A DNA stretch of 64,000 nucleotides from Catellatospora sichuanensis (GCF_007483665.1 NZ_VIQO01000002.1:248001-312000); one strand, 5' to 3'. Shown: positions 24,891-34,962, numbered from the stretch's first letter. Program-made: numbers and translations. Notes: generated from the letters alone by a model not told the origin.

Positions 24891-24965
24891 ATGAGCGAGC
24901 CTGGCGAGCGAATCATCAGGCTGGTGGCCCATGCCTTCGACGAGCGGAGCGAGGAGAAGGCATGA
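24891..24965 (+). CDS. MIRU-like micro-ORF (24 aa) coupled to purH
   Basis: This peptide begins [16 protein letters not shown] and ends DERSEEKA, clearly the same design as the 25-aa repeats at 1757-1982 although much of the DNA between has diverged. GAGGAGAAGGC precedes both this ATG and the purH ATG. Its TGA overlaps the purH start as ATGA (24962-24965). Sequence just before it (CGTAGCGAGGAGAAGGC) looks like the end of another unit. A role in re-initiation at purH is inferred. Confidence 0.5.
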   Translation: MSEPGERIIRLVAHAFDERSEEKA

Positions 24966-26545
24966 CCACGGGTGAGCGCAAGCCCATTCGACGCGCGCTG
25001 ATCAGCGTGTGGGACAAGACCGGGCTGGAGGCCCTCGCCGCGACGCTGCGGCGGCACGGTGTCGAGATCGTCTCGACCGGCAGCACGGCGCAGCAGATCG
25101 AGACCAGCGGCTCGCCGGTCACCCGGGTCGAGGAGCTCACCGGCTTCCCGGAGACCCTGGACGGGCGGGTCAAGACGCTGCACCCGCGGGTGCACGCGGG
25201 CCTGCTGGCCGACGTACGCCTCGACACGCACCGTGCGCAGCTCACCGAGCTCGACATCGAGCCGTTCGACCTGCTGGTGTCCAACCTGTACCCGTTCACC
25301 GAGACGGTGGCCTCCGGCGCGTCCATGGACGAGTGCATCGAGAAGATCGACATCGGTGGCCCGGCCATGGTGCGCGCGGCGGCCAAGAACCACGCCAACG
25401 TCGCGGTGGTCACCTCGCCGGCCGACTACCACCTGATCGCCGCGGCGCTGGAGTCCGGCGGTTTCTCGCCGGCCGAGCGCCGGGCGCTGGCGGCCCGCGC
25501 CTTCGCCGACATCGCCGACTACGACATCGCGGTGGCGAACTGGTGCGCCCAGGAGCTGGCGCCCGCCGAGCCGGCCGCGGCCGACGCGTTCCACTGGCCC
25601 GAGTACGCCGGTCTCGGCGTGTGGCGCACCAACGTGCTGCGCTACGGCGAGAACCCGCACCAGGCGGCGGCGCTGTACATCGACCCCGCCGCCGCGCCCG
25701 GCCTGGCCCGCGCGCAGCAGCTCGGCGGCAAGGAGATGTCCTACAACAACTACATCGACGCCGACGCCGCCTGGCGCACCGTGCACGACTTCGAGGGCGT
25801 GCACGCCGTCGCGGTGATCAAGCACGCCAACCCGTGCGGCATCGCGGTGTCCGCGGTGTCGGCCGCCGACGCGCACGCCAAGGCCCACGCGTGCGACCCG
25901 GTCTCGGCGTACGGCGGCATCATCGCGGTCAACAGTGAGGTGACCGCGGAGCTGGCCAAGCAGATCGCGGAGATCTTCACCGAGGTCGTGGTGGCTCCCG
26001 CGTACGCGGACGAGGCCGTGGAGATCCTGACCGCGAAGAAGAACCTGCGCGTGCTGCTCGCCCCGCCGTTCCGGCCGAACAAGGTCGAACTGCGGCAGGT
26101 GTCCGGCGGCATGCTGGTGCAGACCCGCGACGACTTCGGCGCGCCCGGCGACGACGCGGCCAACTGGCGGCTGGCCACGGGCGAGCCCGCTTCGGCGGAG
26201 CAGCTCGACGACCTGGAGTTCGCCTGGGGTGCGATCCGGGCCGTCAAGTCCAACGCGATCCTGCTGGCCAAGGACGGGGCAAGCGTGGGCGTGGGCATGG
26301 GCCAGGTCAACCGGGTCGACTCGTGCCGCCTGGCGGTCTCCCGGGCCGGTGACCGGGCCCGCGGCTCGGTGGCCGCCTCGGACGCGTTCTTCCCGTTCGC
26401 CGACGGGCTGCAGATCCTGCTGGACGCGGGGGTGACCGCGGTGGTGCAGCCGGGCGGCTCGATCCGCGACGAGGAGGTCATCGCCGCGGCGAAGGCCGCC
26501 GGGATCACCCTCTACCTCACGGGGTCCCGCCACTTCGCCCACTGA
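24962..26545 (+). CDS. purH: Bifunctional AICAR formyltransferase/IMP cyclohydrolase
   Basis: PurH (527 residues) carries out the last two steps of IMP synthesis. The N-terminal MGS-like cyclohydrolase domain (about residues 10-145) has [28 protein letters not shown] and HPRVHAGLL. The C-terminal AICAR transformylase domain has [13 protein letters not shown], the catalytic Lys-His in IKHANPCG, and FFPFADG near the end. ATG 24962 is preceded by GAGGAG that lies inside the upstream micro-ORF, so translation is probably coupled to it. A perfect palindrome ends the gene. The family length is normal. Confidence 0.95.
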   Translation: MTTGERKPIRRALISVWDKTGLEALAATLRRHGVEIVSTGSTAQQIETSGSPVTRVEELTGFPETLDGRVKTLHPRVHAGLLADVRLDTHRAQLTELDIEPFDLLVSNLYPFTETVASGASMDECIEKIDIGGPAMVRAAAKNHANVAVVTSPADYHLIAAALESGGFSPAERRALAARAFADIADYDIAVANWCAQELAPAEPAAADAFHWPEYAGLGVWRTNVLRYGENPHQAAALYIDPAAAPGLARAQQLGGKEMSYNNYIDADAAWRTVHDFEGVHAVAVIKHANPCGIAVSAVSAADAHAKAHACDPVSAYGGIIAVNSEVTAELAKQIAEIFTEVVVAPAYADEAVEILTAKKNLRVLLAPPFRPNKVELRQVSGGMLVQTRDDFGAPGDDAANWRLATGEPASAEQLDDLEFAWGAIRAVKSNAILLAKDGASVGVGMGQVNRVDSCRLAVSRAGDRARGSVAASDAFFPFADGLQILLDAGVTAVVQPGGSIRDEEVIAAAKAAGITLYLTGSRHFAH

Positions 26546-26551
26546 CAAAGA

Positions 26552-26605
26552 CGAAGGAAGGGCACCTTCTTAACGGACGTCCGTTAAGAAGGTGCCCTTC
26601 CTTCG
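26552..26605. terminator. 54-bp perfect palindrome (family D copy 1), bidirectional terminator
   Basis: CGAAGGAAGGGCACCTTCTT continuing AACGGAC (26552-26578) is followed by its exact reverse complement (26579-26605) with no loop. It lies between purH and the convergent second Opp operon. The arm sequence recurs, mutated, at 34963-35004 and twice as direct repeats at 38555-38606. Confidence 0.8.
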
Positions 26606-26633
26606 CTTTAGCCCTTGCGGGGGTGGGCTGGCG

Positions 26634-27674
26634 TCAGCCGACTACCTGGCGCAGCTCGGCGAAGTGGCACGCGCTCGGGTGCGGGTCGACGCCGCGGCGG
26701 ATGAGCAGCGGCTCCTCCACCGAGCAGCGCTCCTGCGCCTTCCAGCACCGGGTGCGGAACCGGCAGCCCGACGGCGGGTTGGCCGGGGACGGCACGTCGC
26801 CGACGAGCCGGATGACGTCGCGGTGCGCGCGGGCGTCCGGGTCCGGCACCGGCACCGCGGACAGCAGCGCCTGGGTGTACGGGTGCGTCGGCCGCTCGTA
26901 GATCTCCGCGTCGGTGCCGACCTCGACCATCTTGCCGAGGTACATCACGCCGACCCGGTCGGAGATGTGCCGCACCACGGACAGGTCGTGCGCGATGAAG
27001 ATGTAGGACAGGTTCAGCTCGCCCTGCAGCTTCTCCAGCAGGTTGATGACCTGGGCCTGGATCGACACGTCCAGCGCGGACACCGGCTCGTCGCAGACGA
27101 TGATCTCGGGCTTGAGGGCCAGCGCGCGGGCGATGCCGATGCGCTGGCGCTGGCCGCCGGAGAACTGGTGCGGGTAGCGGTTGATGTGCTCGGGGTTGAG
27201 GCCCACGAGCTCCAGCAGCTCCTGCACCCGGCGCTGGCGGTCGCCCTTCGGCGCCACCTCGGTGTGGATCTCGTACGGCTCGCCGATGATGTCGCCGACG
27301 GTCATCCGCGGGTTCAGCGAGGTGTACGGGTCCTGCATCACCATCTGGATGTTGCGGCGCATGCGGCGCAGCTCGGAGCCGGACACCTTGAAGATGTCCT
27401 TGCCCTTGAGCATGGCCCGGCCCGCGGTCGGCGTCTCCAGCCGCATCAGCAGCTTGGCCAGCGTCGACTTGCCGCAGCCGGACTCGCCGACGATGCCCAG
27501 TGTCTCGCCGCGGTGCAGCTCGAAGCTGACCCCGTCGACCGCCTTGACCGCGCCGACCTTCTTCTTGAAGAGGATGCCCTGGGTGATCGGGAAGTGCTTG
27601 ACCAGGTTCTCGACCCGCAGCAGCGGCTCGCCGGCCGGGCGCACGCCCGCGACGTTCTCAGCGGAGTGTGCCAT
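26634..27674 (-). CDS. Peptide ABC transporter ATPase, DppF/OppF type (operon 2)
   Basis: This 346-residue ATPase is the last gene of the second Opp operon. Walker [14 protein letters not shown]-loop [15 protein letters not shown], signature [15 protein letters not shown], Walker [13 protein letters not shown] and the C-terminal GCRFRTRC motif are all present. It is highly similar to the gene at 7597 over its whole length, so these are recent or strongly conserved paralogues. The start overlaps the DppD stop by 17 bases. A palindromic terminator follows. Confidence 0.93.
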   Translation of the reverse strand: MAHSAENVAGVRPAGEPLLRVENLVKHFPITQGILFKKKVGAVKAVDGVSFELHRGETLGIVGESGCGKSTLAKLLMRLETPTAGRAMLKGKDIFKVSGSELRRMRRNIQMVMQDPYTSLNPRMTVGDIIGEPYEIHTEVAPKGDRQRRVQELLELVGLNPEHINRYPHQFSGGQRQRIGIARALALKPEIIVCDEPVSALDVSIQAQVINLLEKLQGELNLSYIFIAHDLSVVRHISDRVGVMYLGKMVEVGTDAEIYERPTHPYTQALLSAVPVPDPDARAHRDVIRLVGDVPSPANPPSGCRFRTRCWKAQERCSVEEPLLIRRGVDPHPSACHFAELRQVVG

Positions 27675-28689
27675 CGAGCATCTCCTTCGCGAAGTGGCAC
27701 GCGCTGGTCCGGCCGTGGCCGAGGTCCAGCGAGAGGGGTGTTTCGGTGGTGCAGACCGCCTTGGCGTACTTGCAGCGCGGGTGGAACGCGCAGCCCGTCG
27801 GCGGGCGCATCAGGTTCGGCGGCAGGCCCTTGATGGTGGCCAGCTCGGTGCCCTTGGAGTCGAGCCGCGGGATCGAGTCGAGCAGGCCCTCGGTGTAGGG
27901 GTGCGCCGGGTGCTTGTAGACGTTGCGCACGTCCGCGTGCTCGACGATGCGGCCCGCGTACATGACCGCGATGCGGTCCGCGACGTCGGCGACCACGCCC
28001 AGGTCGTGCGTGATCAGGATCAGGCCCATGTTGAGGTCGCGGCGCAGGTCACCGAGCAGGTCCATGATCTGGGCCTGCACGGTCACGTCGAGCGCGGTGG
28101 TCGGCTCGTCCGCGATGAGGACCTTGGGGTCCATGGCCAGCGCCATCGCGATCATGACGCGCTGGCGCATACCGCCGGAGAACTGGTGGGGGTAGTCCCT
28201 GATCCGGGCCCTGGCGGCCGGGATCTTGACCAGGTCCATCAGCTCGACCGCCCGGTTGAGCGCGTCCTTCTTCGACATGCCGGCGCGGGTGCGCAGCGTC
28301 TCGGAGATCTGCCAGCCCACCGGGAAGACCGGGTTGAGGGCGGAGAGCGCGTCCTGGAAGATCATGGAGATCTCCTTGCCGCGCACCTGCCGGCGCTTCT
28401 CCTCGGGCATGGCGAGCAGGTTCTCGCCCTTGTAGAGGATCTGGCCGCTGGGGATCTTCGCCGGCGGCATGTCCAGGATGCCCATGATCGCCTGCGCGGT
28501 CACCGACTTGCCGGAGCCGGACTCGCCCAGCACGGCCAGGGTCTCGCCCGGGTCGAGGTGGTACGACACGCCGTTGATCACGCGGGCGACGCCGTCGCGG
28601 GTGTGGAACTCGACGAACAGGTCCTTCACCTCGAGCAGGTGGCGACCGCCGCCGACGGTGGGAGGGGAGCTGACGTGGATGTCGGTCAT
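27658..28689 (-). CDS. Peptide ABC transporter ATPase, DppD/OppD type (operon 2)
   Basis: This 343-residue ATPase has Walker [13 protein letters not shown], signature [15 protein letters not shown], Walker [14 protein letters not shown]-loop THDLGVV, and the C-terminal GCAFHPRC motif. It pairs with the DppF-type gene that overlaps its end. It begins 4 bases after the DppC-type stop on the minus strand. Paralogue of the gene at 6567. Confidence 0.93.
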   Translation of the reverse strand: MTDIHVSSPPTVGGGRHLLEVKDLFVEFHTRDGVARVINGVSYHLDPGETLAVLGESGSGKSVTAQAIMGILDMPPAKIPSGQILYKGENLLAMPEEKRRQVRGKEISMIFQDALSALNPVFPVGWQISETLRTRAGMSKKDALNRAVELMDLVKIPAARARIRDYPHQFSGGMRQRVMIAMALAMDPKVLIADEPTTALDVTVQAQIMDLLGDLRRDLNMGLILITHDLGVVADVADRIAVMYAGRIVEHADVRNVYKHPAHPYTEGLLDSIPRLDSKGTELATIKGLPPNLMRPPTGCAFHPRCKYAKAVCTTETPLSLDLGHGRTSACHFAKEMLDGTLR

Positions 28690-28693
28690 GAGG

Positions 28694-29662
28694 TCACCGC
28701 AGCTTCGGGTCGAAGGCTTCGCGGATCGTGTCGCCCAGGATGATGAAGGCGAGCACGGTCAGCGCGAGGAACGTCGAGGGCACGGCCAGCGGGATGAAGT
28801 TCTCCCGCATGTACAGGCGCGCGTGGGAGATGTCGATGCCCCACGACTGGCTCGGCGGCTGCAGGCCGACGCCCAGGAAGGACAGCGTCGCCTCGGCGGC
28901 GATGAACGAGCCCAGCGCCATCGTGATGATCACGATGAACGGCGCGAGCGCGTTCGGCAGGATGTGCCGCCACATGATCCGGCCGCTGCCCGCGCCCAGC
29001 ATCCTCGCGGCGTGCACGTAGTCCTGCTGCTTCGCCGTGATCACCGAAGACCGGATGACCCGGGCCGCGGTGGTCCAGCCCAGCAGGCCGAGCACCGCGA
29101 TCAGAGCGATCAGGCGGACGTTCGGGCCGCCACCGGCGTTGCTGACGCGCTTCATGAACACGATGGCGGCCAGCAGCAGCGGCAGGCCCAGCACGATGTC
29201 GATGACGCGGGAGACGAGCACGTCCCACCAGCGGCCGAAGTAACCGCCGGTGACACCGAACAGCATGCCCAGCAGGCCCGCCACCAGCGCCGCGCCGAGG
29301 CCGACCAGCAGCGAGTTCTTCGTGCCGTACACGGACTTGGCGAAGACGTCGCAGCCCTGCACGTCGTAGCCGAAGATGGCGGTGCCGGACGGCGGCCCCA
29401 TCCGGTTGCTCAGCGAGCAGGCGGTCGGGTCGCCGGAGGTGAACAGCGACGGCCAGGCGGCCATCAGGGCCACCACCGCGGTGATCACCAGTGCGACCCA
29501 GAACAGGGGCCGGCGGCGCAGCTCGCGCCAGGCGTCCGCGCCGGCGCTGCGTGGCTTGGACACCTCGAGGGTGTGCGGCTGGCCGGGCGCGTTCGGATCG
29601 CCGGCCGGTCCGGGGGTGGCCGTGTGCAGCTCGGTCGCGGCCACGGATTCGAAGTCACTCAT
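28694..29662 (-). CDS. Peptide ABC transporter permease, DppC/OppC type (operon 2)
   Basis: This 322-residue permease has a cytoplasmic leader followed by the OppC_N segment WRELRRRPLFWVALVI, about six spans, and the EAA loop YVHAARMLGAGSGRIMWRHI. It ends GDTIREAFDPKLR as DppC proteins do. A periplasmic segment with two cysteines (TACSLSN and VQGCDVF) might form a disulfide. ATG 29662 is preceded by GAGG. Paralogue of the gene at 5578. Confidence 0.92.
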   Translation of the reverse strand: MSDFESVAATELHTATPGPAGDPNAPGQPHTLEVSKPRSAGADAWRELRRRPLFWVALVITAVVALMAAWPSLFTSGDPTACSLSNRMGPPSGTAIFGYDVQGCDVFAKSVYGTKNSLLVGLGAALVAGLLGMLFGVTGGYFGRWWDVLVSRVIDIVLGLPLLLAAIVFMKRVSNAGGGPNVRLIALIAVLGLLGWTTAARVIRSSVITAKQQDYVHAARMLGAGSGRIMWRHILPNALAPFIVIITMALGSFIAAEATLSFLGVGLQPPSQSWGIDISHARLYMRENFIPLAVPSTFLALTVLAFIILGDTIREAFDPKLR

Positions 29663-29676
29663 TGTCAGGGAACCTC

Positions 29677-30603
29677 TTACTCGTACCGGATCCGCGGGTC
29701 GAGCACCGCGTAGAGCAGGTCGACGATCAGGTTGGCCACCAGGAAGATGACCACCAGCACGCTGACGATGCCGATGATCAGAGGGGTGTCCTCGGTCGTC
29801 AGCGCCTTGGAGAGCTGGTAACCGACGCCCGGGATGTTGAAGACGCCCTCGGTGACGATCGCGCCGGCCATCAGGCTGCCCAGCTCGACACCGAGGAAGG
29901 TGACGATCGGGATCAGGGAGTTGCGCAGCACGTGGATGCCGATGACGCGGCGGCCCGGCATGCCCTTGGAGCGGGCGGTGCGCACGAAGTCGGCGCGCAG
30001 GTTCTCGCTGACCGAGGCACGGGTGAGCCGCATCGCGGTGGCCACCGACAGCGAGCCGAGCACGATGCCGGGCAGCAGCAGATCCCACAGGGAGGCGTCG
30101 CCGCCCGCGGTGGTCGGGAAGATCTTCCACTGGATGGTGAAGAGGTACTGCGCCAGCGGGGCCAGCACCACCGAGGGGATGCCGATCACGATCAGGGTCA
30201 GCACCAGCGTGGTGTTGTCGAAGATGCTGCCGCGCCGGATGCCGGCGATCACACCGGCGGTGACGCCGAAGAGGATCGTGACGACGATCGCGATGACGGC
30301 GAGCTGGATCGTGATGGGCCAGGCGTCGGCCAGGACGTCCTTGATGGGGCGGCCGACCAGCGTGTTGCCGAGGTCACCGTGTAGCAGATCGGTTATGTAG
30401 TTCCAGTAGCGGACGAGGAAGGGCTGGTCGAGCCCGTACTCCTTGGTCAGCTGTGCGCGCAGGACGTCGTTGACCGGCTTCTCGCCGGCCAGTGCCTGGA
30501 TGGGGTCGCCTCCGGTCCAGTACATCAGGGCGTAGACGATGAACGTGGTGGCGAAGAACACCATGATCATCTGGAGGAAGCGCCGCACTAGGTAGCGGAA
30601 CAT
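29677..30603 (-). CDS. Peptide ABC transporter permease, DppB/OppB type (operon 2)
   Basis: This 308-residue permease starts MFRYLVRRFLQMIMVFFATT and has six spans. The EAA loop is RADFVRTARSKGMPGRRVIG, followed by LRNSLIPIVTFLG. The gene lies 14 bases before the DppC gene and 192 bases after the binding-protein gene, with a hairpin in the gap. The periplasmic loop carries GGDPIQALAGEKPVND and is shorter than in the first operon. Confidence 0.92.
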   Translation of the reverse strand: MFRYLVRRFLQMIMVFFATTFIVYALMYWTGGDPIQALAGEKPVNDVLRAQLTKEYGLDQPFLVRYWNYITDLLHGDLGNTLVGRPIKDVLADAWPITIQLAVIAIVVTILFGVTAGVIAGIRRGSIFDNTTLVLTLIVIGIPSVVLAPLAQYLFTIQWKIFPTTAGGDASLWDLLLPGIVLGSLSVATAMRLTRASVSENLRADFVRTARSKGMPGRRVIGIHVLRNSLIPIVTFLGVELGSLMAGAIVTEGVFNIPGVGYQLSKALTTEDTPLIIGIVSVLVVIFLVANLIVDLLYAVLDPRIRYE

Positions 30604-30739
30604 CGTCGAATTCTTCTCTCACCAGGCAGCCCGATTGGTACGAAATATCCGTGTTCTTCGTACCATGGCGCTGCGGTCGACGTGGTGGCGGTGCGCCGGT
30701 GTCGAGCCGGGGCTCGGGCGGCGAGGGGGTCTGGGCGAA

Positions 30740-30775
30740 GTGGTGGTGCCGGCCCGAGGGGACCGGCACCACCAC
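30740..30775 (-). terminator. Intra-operon hairpin after second binding-protein gene
   Basis: GTGGTGGTGCCGG (30740-30752) pairs perfectly with CCGGCACCACCAC (30763-30775) in the gap between binding-protein and permease genes. It mirrors the hairpin at 4559-4594 and probably gives more binding protein than permease. Confidence 0.65.
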
Positions 30776-30794
30776 CGTCAGTCGACCGTCAGCG

Positions 30795-32420
30795 TCAGCT
30801 GACCATCTGGATCTTGTTCAGGTCGACCCGGTTGAACAGGTCCATCTGCACGTCCTTGACGTTGGTCGAGTGACCGAAGACGTTCTGGCCGAAGCGCAGC
30901 GGAAGCACCGGCATGTCCTGCGCGAGGATGTCCTCGGCCTCCTGGTACTTCTTGATCGCCTCGTCCTGCGTCGCCGCGGCCGAGCCCTCCTTCAGGAGGT
31001 TGTCGAACTCGGGCTTGCTGTAGCCGTAGTAGTTCGAGGAACCACCGGTCGAGTACAGCGGGCCGAGGTAGTTCTCCATGGACGGGTAGTCCATGACCCA
31101 GCCCATGCGGAACATGCCGATTTCCTTCTTGGCCTTGGCCTTGGTCAGCAGGTCCGCGAACTTCGGCTCGGGGGTGCCGACGCACTCCACGCCCAGGTTG
31201 GCCTTCAGCTGGTTGCAGGTCGCGTCGACCCACTGCTGGTGGCCACCGTCGGTGTTGTACGTGATGTTGATCGTCTTCGGCCCGTCGTTGGCCTCGTACT
31301 GCTTCTTGGCCTCGGTCGGGTTGAACTCGCACGCCGCGCCACAGGTCTTGTCGCGGTAGCCCGCGACGACCGGGGAGACGAAGGAGTAGGCAGCCTTCTG
31401 CGAACCCTGGAAGACCTTGTTCGCGATCTCCTCGCGGTCGATCGCCATGGAGATCGCCTTGCGGACCTCGGGCTTCTCGAAACGCTTGTCGAAGGTCGGG
31501 AAGGCCAGCACCTGCAGGGTCGACGCCGGGCTGGTCTGGTAGCGGTCACCCAGGTCGCCGGGGGCCGTGGACAGGCTCTCGGTCGGGATCTGCTTCACCA
31601 CGTCCAGGTTGTTGGCCTGGAGGTCGGCGTACTCGGCCTGGCTGTTCTGGTAGATCTTGAAGACGGCGCCGCCGATGGTCGGCTTGGTGCCGGCGAAGGC
31701 GTCGTACTTCTCGACCTCGACCTGGGCGTCGTGCTGCCAGGCGCCCTTGATCTTGAACGCGCCGTTGCCGATCGGGGCGTCCTGGAAGTCCTTCTTCACC
31801 ACGAGCGGCGAGGCGGCGGGGTCCTCGAACGCCGCGTTCGGCAGCGGGTAGAACGCCGTGTAGCCCAGCATCGACTTGAACTCGCTGAACGGCGCGGCCA
31901 GGGTCACCGTGAAGGTCTTCTCGTCGACCTTCTTCAGACCGCTCAGCGTGGTCGCCTTCGGGGTGGCGGCGTTCTCGGCGGTGACGTCCTTGAACCCCTC
32001 GACCTTGTCGAAGAAGTAGGCGTTGTTCTGCTTGTTCGGGCTGTACGCCGCGTAGTTCCAGGCGTTGATGTAGCTGTCGGCGGTGACCGGCTCGCCGTTG
32101 TGGAACGTCCAGCCGTCCTTCAGCTTGATCGTCCAGGTCTTGTTGTCGGTGGTGCTGATCTCCTGCGCGGCGACCTCGAACGGCTTGTTGGCCTCGTCGA
32201 AGTCCACCAGCGGCGCGAACAGCGCGGCCAGCACCTGGGAGCCACTGGTCTCCGAGGTGTTGGAGGGGGAAAGGAACTGTGGTTCGGCGATGCCGATGGA
32301 AACCACACCATTGGGGTTGGCGCTACCCGAGTCGCTGCCACCGCTCTTGCCACAGGCCGACAGGCCGAGAGTGACAGCGAGCGGGAGAGCAGCCCAGGCT
32401 GCGAGCCTACGGACCTGCAT
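30795..32420 (-). CDS. Peptide ABC transporter substrate-binding lipoprotein (operon 2)
   Basis: This 541-residue SBP_bac_5 lipoprotein has a signal peptide ending LGLSAC with Cys23 as the lipidation site, then a Gly/Ser linker. Family segments include GSQVLAALFAPLVDF, WTIKLKDGWTFHNGEPVTAD and VRKAISMAIDREEIANKVF. It is the first gene of the second Opp operon, with 596 bp of non-coding DNA upstream. It differs substantially from the first-operon binding protein, more than the ATPases do, which suggests different peptide preferences. Confidence 0.92.
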   Translation of the reverse strand: MQVRRLAAWAALPLAVTLGLSACGKSGGSDSGSANPNGVVSIGIAEPQFLSPSNTSETSGSQVLAALFAPLVDFDEANKPFEVAAQEISTTDNKTWTIKLKDGWTFHNGEPVTADSYINAWNYAAYSPNKQNNAYFFDKVEGFKDVTAENAATPKATTLSGLKKVDEKTFTVTLAAPFSEFKSMLGYTAFYPLPNAAFEDPAASPLVVKKDFQDAPIGNGAFKIKGAWQHDAQVEVEKYDAFAGTKPTIGGAVFKIYQNSQAEYADLQANNLDVVKQIPTESLSTAPGDLGDRYQTSPASTLQVLAFPTFDKRFEKPEVRKAISMAIDREEIANKVFQGSQKAAYSFVSPVVAGYRDKTCGAACEFNPTEAKKQYEANDGPKTINITYNTDGGHQQWVDATCNQLKANLGVECVGTPEPKFADLLTKAKAKKEIGMFRMGWVMDYPSMENYLGPLYSTGGSSNYYGYSKPEFDNLLKEGSAAATQDEAIKKYQEAEDILAQDMPVLPLRFGQNVFGHSTNVKDVQMDLFNRVDLNKIQMVS

Positions 32421-33016
32421 TGAGCCTCCTCATCTCCTACGTCGCACCTCACAACGGCAGGCTGACCAGCCGTTGTCACGCAGTGCAACGTCCGGCAAAG
32501 GTAGGACGAAGCTCGGCCCGGCACCAAACCCATGGGTTGCAGATTCGCAACAGTCTACGGGGAGAGTGCTTGCGGATCCTGTCCCTACTCTGGTATTAGA
32601 GTGCCGCCTGCCATATGGGCGGAACTACGCCAGTATGCCCGATTCGAAGCGTGACCGAGGCAATAGCCGCCGGTCACATAGTGAGACTCACGAGCGCCCG
32701 GTTTGATCCCATATGGCGTCCCGGATGCTGGAAGATCCTGCAACCAGGACCACGTGGTGATCTATCCCACTGTTACCCACAGTTAGTTCCGCAGCTAAAG
32801 GGCTAAATGATCGACGGCGGTCATCGCAGTCGCTAGCCCCCAGCGCACCATGATCCTCGGATTTGCCTGGCAAACGGGCGTATCGCCGCGGCGCAAACGC
32901 CCCATCGCCCGGCAAGTCGGTCGATCATGGGGGACGCTCGCCGGGTTCCTGACGGATCCTTGGCGCGGGATGTCCTGGTTTCAGACGTTCGAAGTGGTGA
33001 TGGCAGGATCGACGAC
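32421..33016. other. 596-bp divergent intergenic region
   Basis: This is the longest gene-free stretch in the window. It separates the second Opp operon from folD. It contains the family A inverted-repeat element at 32848-32930 and otherwise no ORF with the codon bias of its neighbours. Locally AT-richer sequence near 32580-32620 could hold the promoter of the binding-protein gene, but no convincing -35/-10 pair was identified. Confidence 0.5.
32848..32930. repeat. 83-bp inverted-repeat element, family A copy 1
   Basis: The element is bounded by CCATGATC and GATCATGG. It contains GATTTGCCTGGCA near one end, answered by GCCCGGCAAGTC near the other, and a smaller inner hairpin. A copy of exactly the same length lies at 61827-61909. 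Confidence 0.72.
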
Positions 33017-33880
33017 ATGACGGCGACGATCCTCAACGGCACCGAGACCGCGGCGGCGATCAAGGCGGATCTGCGAACGCGGGTGGCCGCCCTGCACGCC
33101 CGTGGCATCACGCCTGGCCTGGGCACGGTGCTGGTCGGCGACGACCCCGGCTCGCAGTGGTACGTCAACGGCAAGCACCGCGACTGCGCCGAGGTCGGCA
33201 TCGCCTCGCTGCGCCGCGACCTGCCCGCCGACGCGACCCAGGCCGATGTGGAGCGCGCCGTCGCCGAGCTCAACGCCGACCCGGCGTGCACCGGCTACAT
33301 CGTCCAGTTGCCGCTGCCCAAGGGCCTGAACGAGCAGCGGGTGCTGGAACTGATCGATCCGGACAAGGACGCCGACGGGCTGCACCCGGTCAACCTCGGC
33401 CGGCTGGTGCTGGGCGTGCACGCGCCGCTGCCGTGCACCCCGCGCGGCATCGTCGAACTGCTGCGCCGCTACCACGTGCCGATCTCGGGCGCCGAGGTCT
33501 GCGTCGTCGGCCGCGGCGTCACCGTGGGCCGCCCGCTGGGACTGCTGCTCACCCGGCGCACCGAGAACGCCACGGTGACCCTCTGCCATACCGGCACCAA
33601 GGATCTGGCCGCGCACACCCGCCGGGCCGACATCGTCGTGGCCGCGGCGGGGGTGCCCGGCATCATCACCGCGGACCTGGTCCGTCCCGGCGCGGCCGTG
33701 CTCGACGTCGGCGTGTCGCGGATGGAGGGCCCGGACGGCAAGAAGCACATCGTCGGAGACGTGCACGCGGACGTCCTCGACGTGGCCGGGTTCGTATCGC
33801 CGAACCCCGGCGGGGTGGGGCCGATGACCCGGGCCATGCTGCTCACCAACGTGGTCGAGAAGGCCGAGTCGGCGCTCTAG
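33017..33880 (+). CDS. folD: Methylenetetrahydrofolate dehydrogenase/cyclohydrolase
   Basis: FolD (287 residues) interconverts 5,10-methylene-THF and 10-formyl-THF, the formyl donor for PurN and PurH. The catalytic motif [14 protein letters not shown] contains Tyr and Lys. [23 protein letters not shown]-like sequence follows, here [10 protein letters not shown]. The NADP-binding Rossmann part has [16 protein letters not shown], and the C-terminus [12 protein letters not shown] is typical. ATG 33017 gives the usual N-terminus; the longer frame from 32927 has no family match. Confidence 0.94.
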   Translation: MTATILNGTETAAAIKADLRTRVAALHARGITPGLGTVLVGDDPGSQWYVNGKHRDCAEVGIASLRRDLPADATQADVERAVAELNADPACTGYIVQLPLPKGLNEQRVLELIDPDKDADGLHPVNLGRLVLGVHAPLPCTPRGIVELLRRYHVPISGAEVCVVGRGVTVGRPLGLLLTRRTENATVTLCHTGTKDLAAHTRRADIVVAAAGVPGIITADLVRPGAAVLDVGVSRMEGPDGKKHIVGDVHADVLDVAGFVSPNPGGVGPMTRAMLLTNVVEKAESAL

Positions 33881-34004
33881 CCCACACTCGCCGCACCCGA
33901 CCGGCCGTCGATAGACGGTGCGGACTATGGTGCGGATCGTTACACCTTCGTCACAGGACTGTGCTGGTCACCACCAGACATCCGCCAGCAGGGAGTATGT
34001 GCCA

Positions 34005-34955
34005 ATGGGCAAGAAGGTCACCGTCGTCGGCGCCGGTTTCTACGGCTCGACCACCGCGCAGCGGCTCGCCGAGTACGACGTCTTCGAGACCGTCGTGCTG
34101 ACCGACATCATCGAGGGCAAGCCCGAGGGTCTCGCCCTGGACCTCAACCAGTCCCGCTCCATCGAGGGCTTCGAGACCAAGGTCGTCGGCGCCACCACGG
34201 GTGTCGACGGCTCGGGCTACGAGGCCATCGCCGGCTCCGACATCGTCGTGATCACCGCCGGCCTGCCGCGCAAGCCGGGTATGAGCCGCATGGACCTGCT
34301 CGGCGTCAACGCCAAGATCGTCCGTGGGGTGGCCGAGCAGGTCGCCAAGCACGCGCCCAACGCCGTCGTCATCGTGGTGTCCAACCCGCTCGACGAGATG
34401 ACCGCGCTGGCCCAGATCGCCACCCAGTTCCCGAAGAACCGGGTCATCGGCCAGGCCGGCATGCTGGACACCGCCCGTTTCACGCACTTCGTCGCCGAGG
34501 AGCTGAACGTCCCGGTCGGCTCGGTGAAGACGCTGACCCTGGGCTCGCACGGCGACACCATGGTGCCGGTGCCCTCGCGCTGCACCGTCGACGGCAAGCC
34601 GCTGTCCGAGCTGCTGCCCGCTGACAAGATCGAGGAGCTGGTCACCCGCACCCGCAACGGCGGCGCCGAGGTCGTGGCGCTGCTGAAGACCGGCTCGGCG
34701 TACTACGCCCCGTCGGCCGCCGCCGCCCGCATGGCCAAGGCCGTGGCGGAGGACTCCGGCGAGGTCATGCCGGTCTGCGCCTGGGTCGACGGCGAGTACG
34801 GCATCTCCGGCGTCTACCTGGGCGTCGAGGCCGAGATCGGTGCCACCGGCGCCCGCAAGATCGTCATCACCGACCTCACCGAGTCGGAGCTCGCCGGCCT
34901 CAACGAGGCCGCCGCAGCCGTCCGCGCCAAGCAGTCCGACGTAGCCGGCCTCTGA
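34005..34955 (+). CDS. mdh: Malate dehydrogenase (LDH-like type)
   Basis: This 316-residue enzyme oxidises malate to oxaloacetate with NAD in the TCA cycle. It belongs to the lactate/malate dehydrogenase family. It starts MGKKVTVVGAGFYGSTTAQR with the GxGxxG motif. The substrate-binding arginine occurs in PRKPGMSRMDLL, NAD contacts in VVSNPLDEMT, and the active-site histidine in LGSHGDTMVP. Arg in GLPRKPG is consistent with malate rather than lactate. ATG 34005 is preceded by GGGAG. A family D hairpin terminates the gene. icd lies 1.7 kb downstream and sucCD 15 kb upstream. Confidence 0.93.
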   Translation: MGKKVTVVGAGFYGSTTAQRLAEYDVFETVVLTDIIEGKPEGLALDLNQSRSIEGFETKVVGATTGVDGSGYEAIAGSDIVVITAGLPRKPGMSRMDLLGVNAKIVRGVAEQVAKHAPNAVVIVVSNPLDEMTALAQIATQFPKNRVIGQAGMLDTARFTHFVAEELNVPVGSVKTLTLGSHGDTMVPVPSRCTVDGKPLSELLPADKIEELVTRTRNGGAEVVALLKTGSAYYAPSAAAARMAKAVAEDSGEVMPVCAWVDGEYGISGVYLGVEAEIGATGARKIVITDLTESELAGLNEAAAAVRAKQSDVAGL

Positions 34956-34962
34956 CGAAAGG

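Noticed and set aside
32421-33016. Hidden protein gene in the 596-bp gap
   Set aside because: Short open frames exist, but they lack the strong third-position GC bias of genuine genes here and have no ribosome sites.
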